Source of the DNA: Saccoglossus kowalevskii
Taxonomy: Eukaryota > Hemichordata > Enteropneusta > Harrimaniidae
Length of the DNA: 64,000 nt
Reading direction: 5' to 3'
NCBI RefSeq assembly: GCF_000003605.2
Contig: NW_003155247.1
Span: forward strand, 114,846-178,845
Made by a program: the position numbers and the translations under genes
Notes under the pieces: model-generated
Databases searched by the model: none
Told to the model about the DNA's origin: nothing
The model's input: only the letters and a program-made list of their open reading frames with translations
Shown: one piece after another, positions 1 to 11,484 of the stretch
Layout of the letters: each line of letters opens with the position of its first letter
Numbering within the stretch: the stretch's first letter is position 1

Positions 1-3000
1 AATCTCAAATTCCAACTTGTTTGTATAAAGTTAACTTTATTTCAGTAATGAAAACGGATAGGTAAATTATAGTATTACACCGTGGAGTCCGTTTTGATTT
101 TATGTAGAACACGAAAATGAAATATTCAGGTTTAATATCATGATTATGTTGAAGATATTGTCATACAATAAGTGTACGTTACGTTATGTAAATGAACTTG
201 AATGTTTAATTTATTTATATTGAACTTCTAATCAATAATTTTCCTTGTAACTCTCGGTAAGTTTATAATTTTTTTTACCTAACATGAATGTATTTAAACA
301 CACGTGTCACGTAATGAAACGCTGTTTAGGTTATAACTTTTGACAAACAAGCTTGTAACTGAACACTAAAGTATAATATTATAAGAAATACACTTTCAAC
401 TTTCACCAAAATGGTATTTCAATACAATTATAATCTTAAGCTGTGTAAATATAACTTGTACTTCCTCAGTTACTATGTTTAAATTCTGAATATTTCTCTC
501 TACAAACGACGGAATCCCGAGATAAAAAAACACTTATTTACAAAAATACAAATCGTTTGAAAACTACTTCCTTATATAGACGTATAACCTTGCTTCAAAT
601 AGATGAAGCTAAATATTTAATGGACGCATGTAAGCATTAAAAGCTGTGTTTAAGATGAAAATTATTTTCAAATCCTCAAATGAATGTTTTGCTTTGAAAC
701 CATACCTATGATTGGTTCAATGCGTAACTTACGAGCAGAAATACTAATTATTTAAACAAAACAAAAATAGTATGTCACTTGAAGTAAAATAATATGTTTT
801 CCAAACACGCTAGATTCGTAACATCGTTACAAATACAAGACAAATATCCATATGATGCTTCCAGGGATCGATGAAGAGTGCCCGACATAAACCATAGGGA
901 CACTGACGTACGCAACATCGTTAAAATTTAGTTTTATAAAGCTGCATATGAAATTAAATATGTAAAATATTTACATATGCTGAATAAACATGTATACTTG
1001 TTTTAACGACTGTTGGAAAGTAGGCAGCTTCTACGTGGAAAGTAGGCAGCAACTTTTATATGGTTTTGTTATGCATTCGCGATTATAGAAACAAAATGTG
1101 GTTATCATTTCGAACTTTCGGGTCCGTGGCCCTGAACATCAACCAGGAATATATACAAAGACAAGCATTGAAAATCGGTGAAAAGAAAAAAATATGAAAT
1201 CCATATCGACAGTTCTCCGCTGGAATGTTGTTGGACAGGATACCAGATTGAGCAAAGATGGTTACTCTATTTTACTCTATTATCAGTTCGCAAACTAAGT
1301 AACGAAAGTGCAATAGTGGGCAAGTTCACGACGATGTATGAAAGTCTAAAACAGGTTCCAAAAGTAGCACTCTTTATATCTCCGCTGTCAGTGATTTGAC
1401 CTCAATCAAACTCTATCGACGTCAAAATCCCCTTTCACGCTACTTTAAAGACGGTTTTTTTTTCGAGAATCGCCGTCAAATTTTATTCACTAATATCTTG
1501 ACATTTATTGATCTTACAGCAGGTGCAGAGGAAGAAAGACTATTCAGCAAGTATTTTGTAAGTGTTCATCAGCTTCTGTTAGTTCACATCAGTCTCAGAA
1601 TTCCAATTGAGGAAAGAGATCGAGAAAATTGTCGGATTTAGATGAGACATTAAAGCTTTAATCAGTCATCGTTAACCTTATCTTGTATTGCTTATTTTTA
1701 CGATTAAAGCGTTTTTTTAACACGTGCAATGAAGTTATCGCTGTCTCACACTATCTTTGTCGCATTTCACAGATTCTCCGTTATGCATATCTGAATACTG
1801 TTTATTATTGCAGTTGTATATGTCACCACGGCAACAACAAACAAGTACATACTTGCATGTCAGAAATATTATCAATAAGTTTATATGGCGCCTGATGTTC
1901 ATGCCCCACATGAAGAAGCTCATTGTTCTCTGAAAACGTGTTGAAGAAGATGAGTTTTAAGTCTGAATTTGAAGATATCTATATTTCATTTGGTGCTGTG
2001 TGGATGTTATTTGGTAGATGTATCCAAACTGACGAAGATGAGTATGCAAATGATTGGCCAACATAAAATTTAATTCTACTGGTTGGTACATCGAGAGTTT
2101 TTTTGTTGCTGGAGTGTAGAATTTCACTTGAGACACTTTTTTCTACAAGGTCTGTAATTATTAGGAGGTATCAATCTGATGATTAATGTAGAGTTGGAAT
2201 GTTTGTATGTATTGTTTATTCGGTTTTCGACATAACTGTTGAATATGTTGAACCAAGCTATGATATATCAGCTTGATGGGCTACTAATGTTACACGGCTG
2301 GAGGAATGCACCATTTTCTCGAAAAAAGGGTGTATCTCAATTAACTAATCCATGCCGCTGCAGATACATAACGATGAATTAGCTTGCAGTGTCCAGACAC
2401 GAATTCCTTTCTTTTATATAAAGTTGACTTCGAATATAATTAATTATTCGACTCAATGGTTTGCTCAAAGGTACATATGTTTTATATAAAAACACGTTCA
2501 ACGTGGTAAATATTTAGACCAATTACCAAAGGTAAGATGAGGAACTACAGTAGGATGTCCGCACAATGAATGCACGTGCACACTACGAATCGCTGTGTTG
2601 TTAATAACATCATTTAGCAAATGTTTACTCGACTAAGAATATTAAGAACAAGAGACCAATGGCACACAACACGACGCGACTTAATATGACACGGTGCGAT
2701 ATAACACGACACGACGCAAAATTGAAATACAGAAAGATTGAAACAGAATGAGAATGAAGCAGGACAACAAAGACATACGGAAACCCCCGATGCTATAACA
2801 CTGAAATACATCATGTATAACAAGACTGGTCGTGTTGTGGGTCTAAATCTCAAACCAATCAATATTACAATTCTTTCAGGAGTATAATGAATTTCATGTG
2901 TCAACAGAGAACGGTGATTGCCTGCCACGCTCGCAGTAGTGATTTTCTTTCTGTCTCGCGGGCTAGCACATTAACGAGCTCTGACTGGCTAGAAGCTCTC

Positions 3001-4775
3001 CCAGCGGACCCTCTCTGAAACCCATGCCCGCAGCTACTGGCATGATAAATGCGTTACAATTCCGAGAGAACGATTTATACGGCAACAGAGAGAAGGTAGC
3101 ACTCGCCGTAAATGAACACACGGCAACGGAATAGCAAACATGGCCGAATTATAAACGCCACGTTCCTTTTCATTGGCACTACGCGTCGATTTCACCACTG
3201 TGCATACCTAATGTCTATTTCAAAGCATTAAACATGCAAATTTCACTCTGTACGTGTTACCCTGTCTATGGCTAATTTATCGAACATCAAAGTAGATAGA
3301 AACCATTTTAATGTACTCACATCAATGTTATTAATAACCAACACAAGTCCGTACTTTAAAAGTCCATCTCAGGAGTATTTATTCAAATATTTATGAACAA
3401 ATTTCATTACGTGTACTTTTTCTTTGGTTTTCTATTGTAACCCTCCTTGGTGTCAACTCCTGGCATTTACGCTTATTTCAATTAAATCTTCTGATAAAAA
3501 TTGCATCTTTAATATTTTATTGAATGAATCCTTTCAATTTCTCGTACTTCACACCAGACATGAAAACGTGCTTTCAGTACTATCAACTCATCATTTTTTT
3601 TCTCACGGTAGCATTCTCTATCTCCTTATTATTTTAAAAATTTCTTTCACTCTATTTTTTGTTTATGTCATGTCGTAATAATTTTTGCAATCTATAATGC
3701 ACAACCCTTTTAAGAATTCCCATGGGACCCTGCCTCGCTCATGTCAGTTTCACTTTGAGTGCATATCAATCTCAGTTATAGCTGGCGACGACTGTAAAAT
3801 GGACAAACTGTGTAGATTTCTCTATACTTGACAGGTATGGCATGACGAGGAGGTTTTGCAACTTCTTTACAGCAACGTATTCGATAATTAACAATATACT
3901 TTAATCACGGTGACGGTGATAACCATGGTGACAACGCGAATGATTTAATTTTCGGGAAGGAAGGCGGGGCATAGTTGATCACGTATACAGCGTTCCAAAG
4001 GATATCACAATTTGGTTGATTAACGTACATATGTGTGCGAATACGGATGACACTCACAGTTTCCACTCTGTCACATCCTTCATTTCTTCGTATGTAAGTA
4101 CTTCAAAACGGCAGGCTCAGTGCTTGTACAGTTGTGGACCGTTTACCCGAAGAATATACGACTGTTGTTTTAAGTGTGTGCCACTTTAAAAACAGACATC
4201 TCCTCGACCAGCTGATCAAAACAAAAAATGGAAATTATTAGGTATATATGGAGATTGAAAGAGTATATATTGATACAGTTGATTGGTGGCCAGTCAGTTG
4301 GTTAAGTAACGGTTATTTTCTGCAAATGATTAGAGAGACTCGGCATAATAGACGAATATTTTAGTAACTACAAGTATTTCAATGCTAACACCTGCGTTAA
4401 AGATTCAAGCCACAATTAAACTCCACATAGGCGACATTGTATTTTTAAAAAAAACTTCCAACGTAAGGCTATTTTACACTTATAAGCATTGAGCTAAGTG
4501 CCCGTAATTTAAAGAAAAATTAAAACGAGTGTTTTACATAGCTTTTAAAATCTAATAGTAACAGTAACAGCATTATCACAGATTTGTCTCCAAGATGAAG
4601 CCGATTCAACTACTAGTATAGACAATATTAGTGATGTTGACCGAGCTGATTAAATGTTTCTGTCCGGTCATTGTCGCTAAAAATATATATACACAAATCT
4701 AACGCTTTGCCGCTTATTTTGATATCATTAAATACAACTATTGCAAATGCCTTGAGAAACATTATAATGGTGGTG
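1..4775. other. No gene recognised
   Basis: AT-rich non-coding DNA. Frames of 60-105 codons are scattered on both strands, without splice-linked partners, conserved motifs or coding bias. A GC-richer patch lies at about 2930-3070. Whether this is intergenic or intron cannot be told. Confidence 0.6.
2662..2718. repeat. Degenerate ACACGACGC-type short repeat
   Basis: Imperfect reiterations of ACACGACGC and CACGGTGCG in about 55 bases. The minus-strand open frame across it has no recognisable content. Confidence 0.45.
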
Positions 4776-4907
4776 TTAAAGGGCGGCTGTCGTCGCGCAG
4801 CGCGTGTTTAAAATTTATGTAAACAAACAAATATTTTACACGCGTTGTGTACATTGCTATGAGTCCCATATCTAACAGGAAGCGACGCGGCGACCACCGG
4901 CCTTTAA
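4776..4907 (+). repeat. CpG-rich TTAA-flanked MITE, copy A
   Basis: A 132-bp element bounded by TTAA at both ends, with imperfect terminal inverted repeats (AGGGCGGCTGTCGTCGCG against AGGCCGGTGGTCGCCGCG). TTAA target duplication is typical of piggyBac-type elements, but the termini alone do not prove the superfamily. The ends stand out as CpG-rich in AT-rich DNA. An inverted copy is at 34287-34417. Confidence 0.7.
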
Positions 4908-7628
4908 GCGATAAATTGGTGTTTTTTTGACAGTACCACGAACAGTGGGTGCATACACATTGTCCTGCTAAATTAATATATTTCGTAAATCCCGATAACG
5001 TGACGTAGGCGGTGATACGTGCAATATGAACAACAGCTGGCAAATCATTGCGGGCAACAGCGTGTATAACACACAGCACACGTTCAATGCCACCTTGTGG
5101 TTGCCAAACGCTTCGTGTAACGCATGCACACTAAGGCGATAAGTCATAATTACGAGCACGTTTCCATTCATAAGTCAGTTTCTATGAACTAAATTACGTA
5201 GTCATATGTTTTGCATGGACAAATAACACTGACCCGCAATAAAGGTGGTCTTTAATGTCAAGAGCGATACGCATATTATATACGGGCATTTCTTCATTGA
5301 TGCTGCTCGCGGCGTCTGTATATTTTCTAGAGGAAATGCTACATATTCTAGCCCTAGCCTCACTCACAGAGTCAAACCCAGTACTTCGTGGTCTTTAACG
5401 CCAAATTGAAATACTGTATACACCGCACATGCGCGTTTCACTACGGGTTTATGAGAAGCGTCCTGGGGGAGGGAGATCTGATAAACCATCTCCCATGCCA
5501 CGCGGCCTGATAGTTGAACCGCATTAAAACACTCATAGCAACATGTACGGGGAAAACATTCCGAGTGAAATGCGAAAATTGGACGCACCTTGAAAGATTT
5601 GAAAACGAAGACTGTCTAGATCGATGTAAGATAAACAAATCTTAGCGATATCGGCAAGGAATCGCAAAGACAGCGTTACAATGCGAACACGGAGTTTTAC
5701 GTCGATACATGGAAAGGTCACATAATTTACGACTCGCGATTGCATCAATATCTATTGTACGTCTGCCCATTAAGACGACGGAGCAGTTACGTGGATTAGT
5801 CTGGCGACATTCGTGGTATAGAAATATAATAGGCTTCAAGAATATAAGCGTAGCCGATACGATATAATGTTTCAAAAGAATAACTTGGGAAAAATGGCTT
5901 GCACGTTATTTAATATTATAACTGTAGAATTATAATGTATTAGTCTTTTGGGGATGTGGGATGTGTGATTACTCGGTGATTGTCATGAAGTAATGACAGC
6001 GTGGTAGACGGATGTCGTTAGGCTGATGTAGGAACATTATATATATTGCGGCGGCATAACGTATGCAACTTGGTAAAGTAGAGCATACGGTTTGAAATAC
6101 AAGTAAAAGTCTCTCGGGATAGAGAATGCAAACAATACATATATTTGGAAAATTGTGCAGCACGTTTCATCAAAATTTGTACCAACGCCAAGCTTGCACT
6201 GTTGCAAAAAATGTCCAATGACGTCATTTTTAATTCTAATAATAAACCTTGGGAGAATGAATGACATCAATATCGAATGTGTTAGTGTGTAACGTGATGA
6301 GTGTCAAGTCGCATACACAGCGTGGAACGGGGTTTACAAAGAGGTATTTATATCATGTCCGACACGGGCAGTCATGGTTGCTTGCATAAAATAGTAACTG
6401 AATTCAATGTTGTTGCGTACTTATAATCAAATCACTGAGCCCAAATCGCATTCATTCCATTATTTTGACCATTCAATATATAGCCAATTAACACATTTTC
6501 AGAAAACAGTGGGTATTTGAAAAAAATTAACACAGTGTCGACAATTTCATATCGATATAGTTTCACATATTGTGAGACAACGACGAATAATTAACATTAG
6601 ATAATGCAAACGTGTAGCAAAAAAAAAAAAAAAAAAACACCGCGAACTCCAACAATGGTTTATTTTTATTGATTATTGACATCTATACGTTGTTGAAGTG
6701 AATTGTCGCTGCGCACGTACACATTTATTAAAATATCAGCCCATTCCCCTAATAACGCCGTGTTATGCGGTACACGTCAGAGAAAGGGTTCAACTTCCCA
6801 TCGTCACATATCAACTGAAACTTAATTGCGCATCTTGATATAACAGTAACATAGGTGACAACTATGGAAGAGTGAGAAACGCGAAGTGGATGTTTTTTTC
6901 ACACCCATGAATCCACCGTAAGTGCCATCTGACCTGTTTTTTAATAACAAAAAGCGATTACTCGCAATCGCCGTAACATACAGTGGCCATGGCGTCGACT
7001 CTCAACACATAGTAAAGTAACTTTCAACGTTTCCTCCTTGTCTTATTTATTTATGTCAATATGTGATGTCGTCTGATAGACGTCTCTCACCTGAGGCTAT
7101 GGTAATACATATTTTATAGATACATGAGCGCGACACGTGGGACCGTGATACATGCGATGTAGCCATTTTCTTCTGTCTTGTTTGAATTCACTTGTAGATG
7201 TGTACGGATAGAAGGAGTGTTCCCCTGTGTGCTGTCAGGCGTCAATGTTGACTTTTTATATCAGTTATCTTATAGTTGGTTATAAACCTTTCATATGGTA
7301 CCGCTATGCGTTGTTAAATGTTATGGGCAAGACCAGTTGTATTTCGTTGCTAGGTTGGATGGTCTCGCGGGGGTGCTGAATTATTATATACTTAGATATA
7401 AATGTCAATTCCCTGTTTCGTGGAATATCAAACATCGTATTCGCTGACGCGAAATCAATAAAATTATTATTTTGGGTTGTTCATATCCATAGTTACATTA
7501 AGACAAATTACAGTAAGAGGTGATAACAACATTTGATCATAAACAAAACCATGTGGGTTGTAAATTGTTCATTTCCAATATAGAAACTAGACAAGCAAAG
7601 CAGTGCGATACGACAGATACGATATTGC
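4908..7628. other. No gene recognised
   Basis: Several overlapping minus-strand frames (4968-6270) are short and mutually overlapping, as chance frames are. A poly-A run lies at about 6620-6637. Confidence 0.6.
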
Positions 7629-7706
7629 ACACTACACTACACTACACTACACTACACTACACTACACTACACTACACTACACTACACTACACTACACTAC
7701 ACTACT
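7629..7706. repeat. (ACACT)n microsatellite
   Basis: About 15 uninterrupted pentanucleotide units. The open frame across it encodes only a Leu-His-Tyr-Thr-Thr repeat and is not a gene. Confidence 0.95.
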
Positions 7707-7820
7707 GCACTTTTTAATGTTAACACATGATACACGTATCTGAAATTCTTGTTTTTATATTTTCTATTCTTGACTATGTTTTGATGTATTATCACGCATA
7801 GTGCACACACTGCATAGCAA

Positions 7821-8300
7821 TCAACTTTCAGAAATGCTCGAGTAAAATACACTCATCGCTACAAAGTAAATAACAGTCCACCAAGAAAGAGAAATGCCGA
7901 CAGCATTCGACAAGTGATCTTTCTCAGAACAACGAGTACCTATCACAATTCCAGTAATCACGCTGGTTACGGTATTTTGAACACGAGAAGTGTCGCTCAA
8001 CAGAAGGACATTGTTCATTGAGGCATGCGGGACTCTCGCTGCCTTTATACTGACTAGAGTCATTACCATACAAATACCGTAATTAAGCACCATATTACGA
8101 ACTAGTGGGTTTTTTTTTCTAGTAGATAGAGCACATCGGAATGTTTTCTTCCAATACTGGTATTGTAAAAAAAATGGACACCAAAATTGCAACGTATTTA
8201 TACGTAAATAATCGCGAAGTTTGCCGTAAATATCAGTAATATATGCATGAACGTGATTAATAACTTTTAAAATATAGCGCTGTACCTGCCAAACAGACAA
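7821..8300 (-). CDS. Open frame with three hydrophobic segments; possible class C GPCR C-terminal fragment
   Basis: At 159 codons this is the longest gap-free frame in the window. The part from about codon 67 (8102 downward) looks most protein-like: a hydrophobic helix, then the loop KAARVPHASMNN, then a second helix around VTSVITGIVIG, a short charged loop (TRCSEKDHLS), and a third helix (ISLSWWTVIYFVAMSVFY) before the stop. Helix 5, a loop with a basic stretch then Val/Ile-Pro and Asn, helix 6, short loop, helix 7 is the layout of class C receptors such as GABA-B. A possible acceptor (CCCACTAG) lies at about 8103. Without neighbouring exons this may be a lone terminal exon, a remnant, or a chance frame. 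No function is claimed. Confidence 0.3.
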   Translation of the reverse strand: MSVWQVQRYILKVINHVHAYITDIYGKLRDYLRINTLQFWCPFFLQYQYWKKTFRCALSTRKKNPLVRNMVLNYGICMVMTLVSIKAARVPHASMNNVLLLSDTSRVQNTVTSVITGIVIGTRCSEKDHLSNAVGISLSWWTVIYFVAMSVFYSSISES

Positions 8301-10530
8301 GGTTCCGGTTGATTACGCATAGAGATAGTCTTATACCATTAGCTTTTAGTGTTGCTGGTAATATCGTCTCGGCAACTATGTCACTGCACTGATTATAGCG
8401 CTGATATACTCGCTGCGCATGTACCAAAGCGGGGATTCTTTTTTATAGTAAATAATTTTAAAACATATTTACCCCGGGTATATAGATGCTATCAATACTC
8501 TACATATGTGTTTAACAATATTACTTTTTTTTAAAAGACAAAGAATTGGAAAACAAAGATTGTTAAACCGATATGTGTGAAATATTTCGCCGTTTAACAA
8601 GCCTTAATGACTGACCTGTGCCCTTCATGGAAACAACGCTTCGAAATACCTTGCACGAGAATGAATTTAATGTCGCACCCATTGAATAATTATGGATAAT
8701 CCAAAAGTAAATACATAATACAAATTGTTCTACGACAATCATGTATCGATTTGAAATTAAATTTCGAGGAAACACAGCTCGAGTTTTCTTATTTCCGGGA
8801 ATGTACTTGAGCTGGCGCCAACGCGTGTTTATGTGAATATTTGTGATATGGAATCTGCAACGAGGAGAACAGCGATGTGGCTATGTGGAGTAGAATTGCA
8901 AATATCCCGAAGGGGCGGAAACCTGATCGAAACTATACATGCATAGCTCTTAAGAAAAGGTTACAATGAATAAAGTAGATATTCTGTAAACAACCAGGCA
9001 AGATGTTTCCCGATGTATCATATTTTTTTGAACCTTTGAAGAGACAAATTTGTCCGCTTGTTTTAGAAAAAAATAAAATAACTGTTTAATTTAAAAGATT
9101 ACAATTCCAATTCCAATTGATTTTAGGATTCATGTGTATGCCTTGTAGGTTTGCAATTATTTTTCTTACATTTCCCAGCTTATATATCACAGCGAACATC
9201 CCCGCTAATGTACACCGGTTACAATAAAACTTACCTCTGTCATTAAATTAAAGGTCACACCGAAAAAACGTGTCACTTTTATTGAGTTTGAATAAAAATC
9301 ACGCTCCGATATTTCTTGCCATTACCCATATTTCCGAATAACAGATTCGCTGATCATCAGATTTTGCTTAGGAATATCCATTACTTTTACAAGCTGTTAC
9401 ACGCGCGTATGGAATAGTGTAAACGACTACGAGAATTACCTATCGTGACTCGCTATGTTGATTAAGTGTTAACCGTCAAATGACATATACAAGTCTATGT
9501 AGACCAGACTGTGACACAATACGATGACTAGGCACTATCTCTTTAATTTCTCGAATATACCTGTAGGTTAGGTTGGCGGAGATTGTTACCCACATTTAAA
9601 CACTCGCTAAGTAACTAACAATTGTTAACAATACAACTTATCTATATAGTCACGAATATAAAAAATATGTATATTTTTTCAAATCCTTCCAATTACATAC
9701 TTTATTCAATACCCACTTTACCCCACAATCTCCACGACAAACAGATAATACAACCCATTAGATATTACAGATGAAAATAGTAAATTTGATAACGTGTCTT
9801 TAGATTTTGAGTCAATTGGTCACACGTTGCAGCCAAGTTTGGCACCTTTCATGATTGGTGTGACATCAAGATATAACTGTTACTTCTCTTATTACATTCC
9901 AAATTATTTGTGATCAGTTGGGAGAGATTGGAAGCTGTATACAGTAATACGTTCATGGTACAAACATACTTGCATAAAAACTTCACATATTATGAATATA
10001 GTTTTAAAGTTGAAATTAGCTTTGAAGCAATATATCAGAAGATATCATTAGGAAAATATACTCATTATTGACATAGAAGATATTCGATGGCAGACAAGTG
10101 ATATATATTTCATCCAGACCTTATGACATCCTGCTTGTCACGTGGAACTCGATCGCCAATCATCATAATTAAGAATTATACATTCACTTACCCATCAGTT
10201 TGCTGTCGATTATTCAAATGGCAACTCTGATTTAATAAAATGTTCTAAACCTAAAATGGGCGGGATAATTCCATCAATTTGTGGGTACTTGATTAGTGTT
10301 GACTTGGACTTGATTAGCGTTGACATTGAAGGATTGTTATTTTACCCTATATTACAGGCGATTAGTTATATCACTTGTGTTAAATTTGAGGTAAAAATCT
10401 GATTTTATTAAAACTGACCTTGTATGATTTTAACACCATTGTGTTAGATTATAAATTTTTAGGTAAATGCTGACAAATTTCGCCGTCGTCCTCTGAAACT
10501 GCGAGCTTCTACGCGATTCACCAGACTAAG
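8301..10530. other. No gene recognised
   Basis: AT-rich DNA between the possible receptor-like frame and the ~330-bp element; nothing supported. Confidence 0.6.
10287..10325. repeat. 21-bp tandem duplication
   Basis: ACTTGATTAGTGTTGACTTG is followed immediately by ACTTGATTAGCGTTGACA. Confidence 0.75.
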
Positions 10531-10893
10531 TTATATTTATATAATATGTGGTTATTACGAGGATACCAGCGGAGTATCGACCGACGCACAACGGAGGTCG
10601 ATGCGATGGCGTACTGTCTGAGTGCATAGTTTTCGATATCCTCGTAATAACCTTATTATTATACATCTTTTCCTCCAAGGAATACATCATGGGAATGCCG
10701 AAATCTAAAACGTTTAGAACAGATTTAGTGAACTTATTTGTGTGAGGTCCGGTCACACCTTGGGGGCTGCCATGGGTTTTTTTAATTATTAGAGGACGCA
10801 TATACGCGTAATCGTTCCATATTTGGCATTCGTGTTTCCTAATATGGTAGGATGAAAATACCCAGTGCAATACCGCAAAATTACAGTACGCTT
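10531..10893 (+). repeat. Dispersed ~330-bp element with a hairpin end, copy A
   Basis: This copy matches the reverse complement of 62850-63180 over nearly its whole length with scattered changes. One end carries a perfect 16-bp inverted repeat (10550-10565 and 10637-10652, core TTATTACGAGGATA) around an ~70-base loop. The reading frames over it differ between copies, so it is not a gene. A non-autonomous DNA element is likely; target duplications are not obvious. Confidence 0.75.
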
Positions 10894-11290
10894 AATATAA
10901 AATAACGAATGTAAAAAAATGAACACTAATACATCTAATTCCACAGACTTAACAGTAGAATATTCACTAAACTATAATCCTTTAAACGTTCAGATTGAGG
11001 TTAGTATACCATGTATTAAGTTAGGAAAAGTCATTTAAATGGTGAATACAATTGTTTTTTTGCTTCAATTTCATCATTTTTATAATTAAATACGTTAAAA
11101 CATCTTATACATAGACTGGCACAACATTGTTCATTCAATTGAAACAAAATCAGAAACAACACGTCTCCAGTCTGCAGAGTTTCTCATAATAAGACAAAAA
11201 CTTACTGATTTAATATTATAAATGTGACCTGGCGATATTATTGGTGCTATTTAAGCACATTACGATCAAAATAAATTACACTATTCACTG

Positions 11291-11340
11291 TTGAGGAAGG
11301 GAGGGAGGGGGAGGGAGGGAAAGAGAGAGGGAGGGAGAGA
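11291..11340. repeat. GGGA-rich purine tract running into a gap
   Basis: A one-strand purine run of G and A adjoining the 144-N gap at 11341-11484; the repeat itself probably caused the gap. Confidence 0.85.
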
Positions 11341-11484
11341 NNNNNNNNNNNNNNNNNNNNNNNNNNNNNNNNNNNNNNNNNNNNNNNNNNNNNNNNNNNN
11401 NNNNNNNNNNNNNNNNNNNNNNNNNNNNNNNNNNNNNNNNNNNNNNNNNNNNNNNNNNNNNNNNNNNNNNNNNNNNNNNNNNNN
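11341..11484. other. Assembly gap, 144 N
   Basis: Run of N. Open frames across it are artefacts. Confidence 0.99.

Noticed and set aside
7520-7717. 65-codon frame with Leu-His-Tyr-Thr-Thr repeats
   Set aside because: Translation of the (ACACT)n microsatellite.
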